From Taudactylus pleione (Eukaryota > Chordata > Amphibia > Anura > Myobatrachidae), in NCBI GenBank assembly GCA_031769625.1, contig JAUIMM010000636.1:5641501-5705500 (forward strand): a stretch of 64,000 nucleotides of DNA, read 5' to 3'. The first letter of the stretch is position 1. Each line of letters begins with the position of its first letter. Below the pieces are notes generated by a model, which did not search any database, was not told the origin of the DNA, and was given only the letters and a program-made list of their open reading frames with translations. The position numbers were made by a program, and so were the translations under genes. This document shows positions 53,561 to 63,670 of this stretch, in pieces.

Positions 53561-53837
53561 ATTTGTTTATTTTAAGGGATCAAATATTAACTCAGGAAGG
53601 ATAACCTTTGCGCATGGCGCAGCCGCATGCCCGAAATTAGGGGGCTTGGCTTCGTGGTTAGGGTGTGTGGCTTCACTGAGAATGCTGCACCCCGTGAGTC
53701 ACAGCAGGTGGCCTCATTTCTGTTCAAAACATACATATCAAGTTCATCATTTACAGAGAAAACGACAAATCTGGGGGTGTATTGAAATTAATGAGCTATA
53801 GTGTGTGTGTGTATATATACACTATATACACATATTT
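53561..53837. other. Unrecognised sequence
   Basis: May hold the end of the interrupted Tc1 copy, but an inverted repeat was not found. A short GT/TA run is at 53801-53835. Confidence 0.4.
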
Positions 53838-55523
53838 TAGTCAGGTGCATAAATACTGGGACATTGACAGAATTTTCATATTTTGGCCTCTATTCACCAC
53901 CACAATGGCTTTGAAATGAAACAAACAAGATGTGCTTTAACTGCAGACTTTCAGATTTAATTTGAGGGTAAATACATCCAAATCAGGTGAACGGTGTAGG
54001 AATTACAACGGTTTCTATATGTGCCTCCCTCTTTTTTGGGGGGCCAAAAGTAATGGGACAAACTAAACAATCCTAAATCTAACTTTCACTTTTTAAAACT
54101 TTGTTGCAAATCCTTTGCAGGCAATTACAGCCTGAAGTCTGGAACGCATAGACATCACCAGATGCTGGGTTTCATCTCTGGTGATGCTCTGCCAGGCCTC
54201 TACTGCAAATGTCTTCAGTTTCTGCTTGTTCTTGGGGCATTTTCCCTTCAGTTTTGTCTTCATCAAGTGAAATGCATGCTCAATCGGATTCAGGTCAGGG
54301 GATTGACTTGGCCATTGCATAACATTCCACTTTTTAGCCTTAAAAAACTCTTTGGTTGCTTTTGCAGTATGCTTCGGGTCATTGTCCATCTGCACTGTGA
54401 AGTGCCGTCCAATGAGTTCTGAAGCATTTGACTGAATATGAGCATATAATATTGCCCAAAACACTTCAGACTTCATTCTGCTGCTTTTGTCAGCAGTCAC
54501 ATCATCAATAAATACAAGGAAACCAGTTCCATTGGCAGCCATACATGCCCACGCCATGACACTACCACCATCATGCTTCACTGATGAGGTGGTATGTTTT
54601 GGATCATGAGCAGTTCCTTTCCTTCTCCATACTCTTCTCTTCCCATCACTCTGGTACAAGTTGATCTTTGTCTCATCTGTCCATAGGATGTTGTTCCAGA
54701 ACTGTAATGGCTTTTTAGATGTTGTTTGGCAAACTCTAATCTGGTCTTCCTGTTTTTGTGGCTCACCAATGGGTTACATCTTGTGGTGAACCCTCTATAT
54801 TCACTCTTGTTCTTCTCTTGATTGTTGACTTTGACACATATACACCTACCACCTGGAGAGTGTTCTTGATTTGGCCAACTGTTGTGAAGGGGGTTTCACC
54901 AGGGAAATTCTTCTGTCATCCATCACAGTTGTTTTCCGTGGTCTTCCGGGTCTTTTGGTGTTGCTGAGCTCTCCGGTGTGTTCTTTCTATTTAAGAATGT
55001 TCCAAACAGTTGATTTGGCCACACCTAATGTTTTTGCTATCTCTCTGGTGGGGTTGTTTTGATTTTTCAGCCTAATGATGGCTTGCTTCACTGATAGTGA
55101 CAGCTCTTTGAATCTCATATTGAGAGTCGACAGCAACTGATTCCAAATGCAAATGTCACACCTAGAATCAACTCCAGACCGTTTACCTGCTTAATTGATA
55201 ATGAAATAACGAGGGAATAGCCCACACCTGTCCATGAAATAGCAAAGGATTTGCAACAAAGTATTAAAAAGTGAAAGTTAGATTTAGGATTGTTTAGTTT
55301 GTCCCATTACTTTTGGCCCCTTAAAAAGAGGGAGGCACATATAGAAACCGTTGTAATTCCTACACCGTTCACCTGATTTGGATGTAATTACCCTCAAATT
55401 AAATCTGAAAGTCTGCAGTTAAAGCACATCTTGTTTGTTTAATTTCAAAGCCATTGTGGTGGTGAATAGAGGCCAAAATATGAAAATTCTGTCAATGTCC
55501 CAATATTTATGCACCTGACTGTA
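53838..55523 (-). mobile_element. Full-length Tc1 element with long inverted repeats
   Basis: Bounded by TA. The inverted repeats (53838-54117, 55243-55523) run about 280 bases with only a handful of differences (for example CTGGGACATT/TTGGGACATT and a T/G run-length change), so the copy is young. The transposase is on the minus strand. The motif TCAGGTGCATAAATA opens the repeats. A shortened relative is at 35814-36127. Confidence 0.93.
54093..55118 (-). pseudogene. Tc1 transposase, nearly complete, with stop and frameshift
   Basis: Start MRFKELSLSVKQAIIRL at 55118, HTH part REIAKTLGVAKSTVWNIL, then an in-frame TAG where Lys is expected (K*KEHTGEL near 54992), then the GRPRKTT hook near 54940. 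A frame change follows around 54880. From 54700 the catalytic part is open: LWTDETKINLY (first Asp), KHDGGSVMAWACMA, VQMDNDPKHTA (second Asp, near 54385), SPDLNPIEHAF (Glu, near 54285), ending CKGFATKF at 54096. All three DDE residues (spacing as in DD34E) are present in the uninterrupted 188-residue stretch, but the N-terminal half is broken. Confidence 0.88.
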
Positions 55524-55789
55524 TATGTTGTATGTATGTGTTCTAAAACTGTAGGTAAGGATTGTAATGTAGTATGTCTGTAACAATAAAACATTCATAA
55601 AATGTTGAACTGTTACATTGCTGGAGTTTGCTCTATGGATGCCCTTGGCAGTGTCCGTCGGCCCTCGGAAAAACCCCTCACTCGAGTGTTATTCTCCCCA
55701 CACACACACGCACGTTGAGTTTTACTTTAGCAAGTGGAAGGTAATCTGTATGATATGCCACCAGCTGAAATACCGACACTGGAAGCAAG
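55524..55789. other. Unrecognised sequence
   Basis: No gene; short CACACA run near 55703. Confidence 0.4.
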
Positions 55790-56190
55790 CATGGTGCAGA
55801 ATCCCGACAGCGGTAGGTGAGTACCCTAACCTCCCCCTTTCCGCCCCCCCAACCGTCCCTTGGTGGTGCCTAACCCTAACCTCCCCAGTGGGTGCCTAAC
55901 CCTAACCTCCCCCCGATGGTGCCTAACCCCCCCATTCCCACACTCTACACCTAACCTTCCCGGTGGGTGCCTAACCCTAATCTCCCCCGGGGGGGGGGGA
56001 CTAAATCTACCCTCCCCCTTCCCCGGGGACAGAGCAGTTACTTACTCCGGATGATCGGGATTCCAGCGCTTTGAGATGTCGATGTCTGTATCCTGTTCAC
56101 CTTCGGGATATCGGCGTCGGCATATTGCCGGGCGGCGGGATTCGGGCGGCAGCATATCGACGCCCGTCATTCCGTCCGCCAGCAATATGA
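55790..56190. repeat. CCCTAACC-rich dispersed repeat, copy 2
   Basis: GTGCCTAACCCTAACCTCCC units with CGGTGGGTGCCTAACC variants, then CGGGATTCCAGCGC/GGGATATCGGCGTCGG text. Same class as 45020-45440. The short ORFs over it are low-complexity. Confidence 0.65.
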
Positions 56191-56509
56191 CTGCATCCCA
56201 GTGGAAGGTATGGGTGGTAGCATCTATTCCACATTGGCGTGTGCCCCTAACATAGCATGGCCAAGTGCCATACTCTCAGCCTGTTATAGACACGAAATAG
56301 CAGCAGCTGGGAGCCTCCAGATAAGGAGCTGCCAGCTGCTGCTTCTTCATGTTAGTGGCCAGTGCTTCATGTGCAAAATTGTATATAAATATTGTAGATG
56401 AGAACACCAATATAAAGCTACTACACTACCTCTTCTGGTTGAATTGACATAGCCTTCTCTTGGCTGCTCAGTGTAACATACAGCTCTGTCATCTACAGGT
56501 TAGGGAAAG
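56191..56509. other. Gene-free stretch
   Basis: Unrecognised; no coding signal. Confidence 0.4.
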
Positions 56510-56657
56510 ATGTACTAAGCTCTGAAAAGTGATAAACCACCAGCCAATCAGCTCGCAACTATCATTTTTCAAACACATGACAGTTAGGAGCTGAGAGGCT
56601 GGTCAGTTATCACTCTCCACTTTATCACTTTTGAGAGTTTAGTACATCTCCGCCTAA
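56510..56657. mobile_element. Small palindromic MITE
   Basis: TTAGGGAAAGATGTACTAAG and AGTTTAGTACATCTCCGCCTAA are inverted ends, with AAAAGTGATAAA/TTTATCACTTTT continuing the stem. Confidence 0.72.
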
Positions 56658-57094
56658 ATCTGATAGATTATTGTATGTACACTATATATAATTGGTATGT
56701 ATAGTATATACCAGATGTTCTATATATTTGATGAAACAATTAGGTGAAATGCACACTTGTGAAAATCCTGCTCTTCCCCTTGAATACCAAACTACTGTAC
56801 TTGGGTCTTACTGACACGTGCATCTGACAAATAGACCAGTTGTATGTAGTAAGGCCATCACCAAACTTTTGCCTGCAAAAATGACAGAAATGCCTGTGAA
56901 AAATATCATGTTACAGCATCTGAGAATCCACAAAATCATTTATTCAGTACAGTAGCAATATTGTTCCCAGGACTGTTCAGTCTTTCCCACTGATATTTAA
57001 TTCAAAAGGTTATTTTCCCAGGTTGACATGTCACAATGTTTTTAATCCTATACATTTTATCAGTTATATTTACATATGGATTCTGTTTTGCCAG
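56658..57094 (+). other. Intron sequence upstream of the WWC exon
   Basis: AT-rich. The last 35 bases are T-rich (TTATATTTACATATGGATTC then TGTTTTGCCAG) and end in AG at 57093-57094, a usable acceptor. Confidence 0.6.
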
Positions 57095-57204
57095 ATATAC
57101 AAAGCCCTTAACGTTTGCTGACTGTATTGGTGATGAGTTGCCACTGGGATGGGAAGAGGCTTATGATGCTCAAGTTGGTGTTTTCTACATTGACCATAAC
57201 AGTC
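57095..57204 (+). CDS. WWC1: WWC-family (KIBRA-like) exon encoding the second WW domain, partial
   Basis: The 110-base exon lies between TTTTGCCAG and GTAAGT. With a leading base completing the previous codon it encodes 36 residues that include [22 protein letters not shown] and GVFYIDHNS. This is the linker and second WW domain of WWC proteins, upstream regulators of Hippo signalling that bind PPxY partners such as LATS kinases through their WW domains. The first conserved Trp (GWEE) and the YIDHN strand are present. The second half of this WW domain (TTQIEDPR in the family) belongs to the next exon, outside the window. Closest in memory is WWC1 (EEAYDPQVGDYFIDHNTK); WWC3 or WWC2 cannot be excluded. 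The last base (C) begins a split codon. No stop or frameshift is seen, and it is the only intact host coding sequence here. Confidence 0.88.
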
Positions 57205-57539
57205 GTAAGTAACCTGGAGTGATAAAAGTTTATAAGATTTCTTAACTATCTATGTGAAGACTAGAAATAAATAGAAAGAGAACCGGTATAGAACCTTTTA
57301 GGACTCCAGATGTAAATGTGTGAGCTATGCGAGTTTTCCATGTAATTTTTGTCATTTTCTTTTTTTTCATCAATCAGCCATGTTCATTTATTTAGTTAAG
57401 AATTTGTTCCACTTTAAGTATTGCAATGAGAAAGAATATGGGATGTATTTTTTTGACTGGGACAGAAAACCATCGATTTAGCAAGCTATTATGTATATAT
57501 GTATGTTCGTATGTGTGTGTGTGTGTATATATACATATA
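57205..57539 (+). other. Intron sequence downstream of the WWC exon
   Basis: Begins GTAAGT. A GT/TA run at 57510-57537 adjoins the Tc1 copy. Confidence 0.6.
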
Positions 57540-58860
57540 TTGCTGTGCAATCGTTTTGGGCAGGTGTGGAAAAAATGCTGCAAAATACGAATGCTTTCAA
57601 AAATAGAAGTGTTAATAGTTTATTTTTTATCAATTAACACAATGCAAAGTGAATGAACAGAAGGGAAATCTAAATCAAATAAATATTTGGTGTGACCACC
57701 CTTTGCCTTCAAAACAGTATCAATTCTTTTAGGTACACTTGCACAAAGTCAGGGATTTGGTAGGATTAACTCAAACAAAAACAGATGTGTAGGAGGCTTA
57801 AAACTGGGTGAGGAACAGCCAAACTCTGCTACAAAGGTGAGGTTGTGGAAGACCGTTTCATGTCAGAGGTCATACACCATGGCAAGACTGAGCACAGCAA
57901 CAAGACACAAGGTATCAGCAAGGTCTCTCCCATGCAAAGATTTCAAAGCAGTCTGGGGTTTCAAGATGTGCTGTTCAAGCTCTTTTGAAGAAGCACAAAA
58001 AGCGGGCAACGTTGAGGACTGTATAAGCAGTGGTCGGCCAAGGAAATTTAGTGCATTAGATAAAAGACGACACATGCTTACTTCCCTTCGAAATCGGAAG
58101 ATGTCCAGCAGTGCCATCAGCGCAGAACTGGCAGAAACTAGTGGAACCCAGGTACAGCCATCTCGAAGTGGTCTTCATGGAAGATTTGCGGCCAAAAAGC
58201 CATACCTTCGACGTCAAGCCAATCATCTATGCATGAAAACAGGAACTGGGGTGCAGAAATATGGCAGCAAGGTGCTCTGGACTGATGAGTCAAAATTTAA
58301 ATATTTGGCTGTAACAGAAGGCAGTTTGTTCACCAAAGGGCTGGAGAGTGGTACAATAATGAGTGTCTGCAGGAAACCGTGAAGCATAGTGGAGGTTCCT
58401 TGCAAGTTTGGGGCTGTATTTAGCAAATGGAGTTGGGGATTTGGTCAGGATTAATGGTGTCAGGCAGGTACAGTACTTATCCATCATGGAATACCATCAG
58501 GGAGGTGTCTGATTTGCTCCAAATTTATTATGCAGCAGGACAACGACCCCAACATACAGCCAATATCATTAAGAACTATCTACAGCGTAAAGAACAACAA
58601 GGAGTCCGGGAAGTGATGATCTGGTCCTGATCTCAACATCTTTTATCTAATGCACTGTGTGGGATTTCATGAAGAGACAGAAAGATTTGAGCAAGCCTAC
58701 ATCCACAGAAGATATGTGGTTAGTTCTCCAAGATGTTTGGAACAAGCTTCCTGCCGAGTTCCTTCAAAAACTGCGTGCAAGTGTACCTAGAAGACTTGAT
58801 GCTGTTTTGAAGGCAAAGGGTCGCCACACCAAATATTGATTTGATTTAGAGTTCTTTTCT
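57540..58860 (+). pseudogene. Third Tc1-like element, decayed, plus strand
   Basis: GCTGTGCAATCGTTTTGGGC and AGGTGTGGAAAAAATGCTG mark the left end as in fish and frog Tc1 copies. The transposase remnant runs over 57837-58840: CISSGRPRKFSALDKR (hook), LWTDESKFKYLAVTEGSLF (first Asp near 58290), HTANIIKNYLQRKE near 58555 with the second Asp damaged (the protein reads GQRPQ where QDNDPK is expected in another frame), then LQDVWNKLPAEFLQKL and the C-terminal KGRHTKY. Frames change near 58385 and 58630. The right end disappears into a (GT)n run. It belongs to a different family from the element at 53838-55523. Confidence 0.85.
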
Positions 58861-58869
58861 ATTCCTGAA

Positions 58870-58871
<2 letters not shown>

Positions 58872-58934
<63 letters not shown>

Positions 58935-58960
58935 AATATATATATATATATATATATCTC
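58872..58960. repeat. (GT)n-(TA)n microsatellite
   Basis: About 26 GT units followed by TATG and (TA)n. Confidence 0.95.
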
Positions 58961-59224
58961 TATACCTATCCTAGCCTGCTCTTGCAGTTGGTGTGGGCTA
59001 GGACATGTGGCACTGGCTGCGTGTAGGGCAAACTGGCCTACTTCTGGGACCTCCACTCAAGGAGATCCTGGAAGGGGACATGCAATTGTCAAGTGCAGAG
59101 GGTATGTAGACGTGATTTGCATCATTATGGCCTGGTCCCAGGCTATACAGTGCCACAATACTCACCATCTTGCAGTGGGAGACAGACTATAATAACACCT
59201 TTTGGTAACAATTATGTCAATCGG

Positions 59225-59265
59225 GTATATTTACATATGGATTCTGTTTTACCACATATACAAAG
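59225..59265 (+). other. Damaged copy of the WWC exon acceptor region
   Basis: These 41 bases match 57064-57104 at 38 positions: the intron end ATATTTACATATGGATTCTG and the first bases of the exon, ATATACAAAG. The splice-site AG is AC here (TTTTACCAC), so it would not act as an acceptor. Similarity ends at 59266, where a different repeat begins. Confidence 0.82.
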
Positions 59266-59700
59266 GTCTAATAATAATGGCGGACCAGCAGCGATTATTA
59301 TCTATCCATATCGCCAAGGATATTCTAATTTTTTATGAAAATATCCTTGCTATGTACCAAGGGGAACTCGCAGGGACAGCGGTTGCAATTACCTCTGTCC
59401 CTGCGAGTCATGTACCCGGCAAATTGTAGAAGTCTTTCTCAAAAGTAAAAAAAGACTTCTCCAGGGAAAGCTGACACTGTACATGCGCACAGTGTCAGCT
59501 TCCAGAGCCGACTGGAGTCTGCTGAAGAAAGATCTCTCTACCTGCCCCTGGAGCCTCCATAGGCTTAAAGTAATGTAAACTACAGGGGCTAAACTCTGAA
59601 AAGCTTCGCTTTTCGGAGTTTAGTAGATAGGGGTAAATTCGTAGTCCCCATTGATAATAATGGGGACTGCAATCTGCAGCCAGCACTAATTAGCACTTTG
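59266..59700. repeat. Hairpin-rich repeat
   Basis: Several hairpins: AAGGATATTC/GAAAATATCCTT, CTCGCAGGGACAG/CTGTCCCTGCGAG, AGAAGTCTTT/AAAGACTTCT, GCTGACACTGT/ACAGTGTCAGC, AAACTCTGAAAAGC/GCTTTTCGGAGTTT. It is similar in style to the multi-hairpin MITE at 25118-25661. The ends are not defined. Confidence 0.55.
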
Positions 59701-60657
59701 CAGGAGAATTCTAGGAAATTACCTGCATTATGCCATTAGAACATAGGAGCAATATATAAAATTCTGCAGAAACTGAGAATGGTGAATTATATGTGACAAA
59801 GGGAGAATGCAGAGGGCATATGTGACAATGGGAAAGAGAGTGGACCTAAATTATAGAATTTTATCCACAGTTAATTATTTTCCTTTTGGCTTTTCTTCCA
59901 AGGTAATGACATAAAGAGAACTATTGTTTATGTGATTAACAAAAAATATTTTTTGATTGACCTGTAAATACATTATTAGCAAATGGAAAGCACCAAATAC
60001 AATGCAAAGTATTTTTCTGTCTTACAATGGCTGGTAGAAACATACTTTGCTCTCTAGAAACACTGTATTCCCTTTATTTGGTATGCATTTTCAATTAGGC
60101 ACTAATTTCCATTTGAATTATTAAGAGCTCTCCTTCTATTCCAGCCGTGACAGATTTTTCTAAATATTTTAGGCAAGTGAAAAGATATGCAGATTGGATG
60201 TCAGTGTATTGTTTTGTGTTGTCATTATTAAATATTTATTGCACACTGATGGGTCAGACCTGTTTGTGTGTGAGTGGGGAGGAGCCTCTGATCTGTGTAG
60301 TACACAGACCTTCAACCATTTGCAGAAAGGAACATCTATTATTCTATTTCGATTTTATGTTCTAGCAGTGATATGTAAAGATTCAGTAAATCCACAATTG
60401 CACACTGATATCTATCAAATCACATGTATTGCTAGTATGAAATAGCTCAGCTGCAGGACCAGATATGCTAAATATAAATTATGACAGTAGCTTGCATTCC
60501 CAGAACAACAAAGGTTCATAGCATCATAATGAATATCTTAAAGGCAAACTCCACCCAAAACAAAAAATGCAGTTTTGGGTGGAATGAGGTGTGGTTAAAG
60601 TAAAATCCTTTTGGAAAGTGTTTATAAAGCTGTTTTTCCATTGCTACTTATCACAAT
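59701..60657. other. Gene-free stretch
   Basis: AT-rich intronic sequence. The frame near 60147-60365 is preceded by a pyrimidine tract and CAG but has no recognisable protein and is not called an exon. Confidence 0.4.
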
Positions 60658-61084
60658 TACAGATGTGTCCACATACATCTTACTTCCTTACGCATTAAAC
60701 CGGCCTTCTAGTCACGCCATGTGTCTAATTGTGCGACTTTTTATCTTCAGATGCATCTTAGTTGATGTGAACAGGACACACATGCAGCTTTTGCTGATTA
60801 AAATGATATGCAGCATGCCTATTCTGAGTGTGACAGCCGCTGACACTGTAACGTAGCATTTTGCATGCAGATACACCCGCAGGCGCACACAGAATATAGG
60901 CATGCCGCATATCATTGTAATCAGCTGAAGCTGCTTGTGTATCCTATTTGCATTGAAGTGTGAATAAGACACATTTGAAGGTAAATAGTTACATGAAAAG
61001 ACGCTCAGAGCTACGGAGTCTCACATGTTATGTTTAACGTGACTTGTGTCCACATAAATCTTACCTCCATGTGCTACATCTGTA
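60658..61084. mobile_element. Palindromic TA-flanked MITE, copy 3
   Basis: TACAGATGTGTCCACATACA opens it and GCTACATCTGTA closes it. TGATATGCAGCATGCCTAT and ATAGGCATGCCGCATATCA form inner arms. Collinear with 25763-26183. Confidence 0.75.
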
Positions 61085-61429
61085 TAGCAAACCTCCTATC
61101 ACCATGATTTGCCCAAAAACACTTGCTGAACCAGTTGACTGATGCTCAGTTGCCAATCGATTTTAGCTGATAGCATTAAAAGTTAATTACAACTTTTCCA
61201 GGTCAGTCTCATACGCGCAAGCTGGGGGGGTTTCAGAGTACCTAGAAACCCCCCCTGCCCGCCACTACATTGCAGCGCAGCTTAGCAATATATATATATT
61301 TTTTGTAAAGCGATCTGAGTGAGCCGGCAACTGTACCTGGCTGAGCTGGCTGTAGGGGGAGCTGCAGCAGTAGCGCGCAGCTCCTCCCGGGCAGTTTCCA
61401 ATTCCCATGGGGGCACCGCATTGTGGGAG
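61085..61429. other. Non-coding stretch, possible LINE 3' region
   Basis: GGGGGGTTTCAGAGTACCTAGAAACCCCCC near 61227 is a palindrome. A TA run and poly(T) are near 61289-61306. This may be the 3' UTR of the minus-strand L1. Confidence 0.35.
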
Positions 61430-63670
61430 GCTTAGAGATCATAATACTCCGGCCCCGTAGATGCCATCCAGGAGTGGGCAATACAAACTTTGACCAGCAT
61501 ACAGACATTCAGTACATATTGACGATTGTGTCTGTCAAGCAAGTGTTTGTCTATAATTCCAAGCATGCAAACAATAGGAGTAAGAACAGCCCGTGGGACT
61601 CCTGTAGAGCAGATTACTCTGAGTATTTTTTCCCAAAATGACATAATTCTAGGGCATTCCCAGAGCAAATGCCAAAAGTTGGCCAAAGGGGCATTGTATT
61701 TAGGACAATTGGAATCTGAACGTACCCCAAACTTGACCAGACGATCAGGGGTTAAATAAACTTGATGCAACAGAAATAACTGGATTTGTTGGAAGCGAAT
61801 TGAGGTGGTAGCCAATCGCGGACATCCCAGTGCATCCTGCCATGATTCCTCCTGTATTACACCCAAGTTAACCTCCCATTTAGCTCTGAGAGCTGGCATA
61901 TCATCATGGTGGCGAGCTTGCATTACAAAGGAATAAGCACAAGAAACAAGACGACGAGATCCGCTTATAGATATACATTTTTTAACAGGGGAAGCCTGAA
62001 TATTCGGGGGGGCTTCAGGGAACTGGGGGCCTGATTCAGACCCGCTCACGAGCGCACAGCGATTGCAAGCGGGTCGATGGTCCCCCACTGCGCATGCGCG
62101 AGACCTGGCCAGCGACGGGCGCTCCGTCACTATGGGTCTCGCACCAAAGCAGGGCAGCTGTCGATTGTGATTGACAGCTTGCCCCGTTTTGGAGGCGGGC
62201 AGGGGGGGTGGCTGGCCAAACGGAGGTGTTCCTGAAGGAACGCCTGCCGTTTGGGGGCGGCCACACTGACATCACGAGTGATGTCAGTGAGTGAGCTTCC
62301 GGCTCTATTAGATTCGAAAGCTCACTGGGGCTTGCGGGAACGAGACCCTACCACAAGGGTCTCGTCGCAAGCCGCGATGGTCGCCCACAGCTTAGCGAGT
62401 GGCCAGGAGGCCGTCTTTATAAAATAACAGGGATGCCCTGATTCAGAGCAAGAGCTCTCAAAGAGCGTCCGGCTCTGAATCAGGCCCTGGGTCGCTAATG
62501 CATGTCTGAGCTGCAAATATCTGAAGAAATGTGTGGCCAAATTCAAGTTGTAACTGACTAAAGGATTTAAGCACACCTGCAGTGTACAGCTGGCCCAAGG
62601 AGACCACTCCCCAACTGCCCCAAATCTCCCTGGTCTGCAGCATTGAAAGCTCATGCAAGGCTCGAGAACACCATAAGGCAGTAGCCGGATCTATGCCCTG
62701 TGTCTTAAGAAGTTTTGAGACAGATTCCCATATTCGGACAGCTTGATTAAGTAAAGGTAACATATTATTGGAGATTTTACCGCTAAGTAATGCCTGCAAA
62801 GGAGTATGACCCGGGGCGACCTGCGAAATCATGAGAGCATGCAGGGACTGAGGATCGGAATTATTGATCCAGTGCCACAAATGTGCCAATAGGGACGCAA
62901 AATAATACATGCGAAAATGGGGAAATGCCAGACCCCCTTATGCACGAGACCTAGTAAGCACATTCAGTTGAATGCGAGCTCGGCGATCCACCCAGACCAG
63001 AGAGGAAATCAGGCTATTGATTTGACGAAAAACTTTCTGGGGAAAGAAAATCGGAGAATTATGAAATACATATAGCAGTTTAGGTTGCAGCACCATTTTG
63101 ATTAAGTTAACCTGCCCAGTGAGCGAAAGCCGACGTTTCCTCCAAATCTTCGCCCGAGTCCGTAGATATGCCACCTGACCATTTAAGGTCACATAGTCTC
63201 TGGGAACATTGGATATCCATATACCAAGATATTTAAAGGTATTGACCCACTTCAGTGGAAGTATGATACCTGGATTCACAGGGCATGGTCCTCTAAGAGG
63301 GAGAATACAGAATTTATCCCAATTTATCATAAGTCCCGAGAAACTACCAAACCAAGTAATGAGATCAAGAACATGAGGCATGGAACTGGAAGTCAGAAAC
63401 AAAGAGCAGCATGTCGTCAGCGTATAACGCCACTTTGTCTGCTCTGGCCACCAGCTCCAGGCCTCCAATATCCCTATGTGCCCAAATGAGACATGCCAAA
63501 GGCAGGAGACAAGGGGCATCCCTGTCTCGTTGGACGTGACAAAGGAAAAGAGGAGGAGATAAAGCCATAAACAGGTACCCTAGCTGTTGGGGCTGAGTAT
63601 AGGAGATTAACCCACTTTACAAACCCAGGGCCAATCCCAAAACAATGCATGGTCTCCCATAGTAAGGCAA
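61430..63670 (-). pseudogene. L1-type LINE ORF2 remnant (RT to C-terminus), split by a MITE
   Basis: From 63665 on the minus strand: CFGIGPGFVKWVNLLYSAPT (RT motif, 63640-63580), TRQGCPLSP (63535-63510), YADDMLLF with intact catalytic YADD at 63413-63426, GLMINWDKFCILPL, FKYLGIWIS and RRLSLTGQVNLIKM (63140-63105). Then come WCSRALHEL and QLEFGHTFLQIFAAQTC near 62510, a MITE (62027-62487), and the rest: RRLVSCAYSFVMQA, RFQQIQLFLLHQVYLTP and FWHLLWECPRIMSFWEKI near 61640, ending near 61432. Stops and frameshifts lie between pieces. The endonuclease and ORF1 are absent, so it is 5'-truncated near 63670. Confidence 0.88.
62027..62487. mobile_element. GGCCTGATTCAGA-type MITE, copy D, inside the L1
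   Basis: GGGCCTGATTCAGACCCGCT and GGCTCTGAATCAGGCCC are inverted ends. The inner CTGACATCACGAGTGATGTCAG hairpin and GGGTCTCG pairs follow copies A-C. The L1 protein reads through from AAQTC to PPNIQASPVKK when the insert is disregarded. Confidence 0.85.

Noticed and set aside
60130..60365. Possible host exon after a pyrimidine tract and CAG
   Set aside because: The following protein shows no similarity I recognise and no convincing donor. The match to a splice acceptor alone is too weak.
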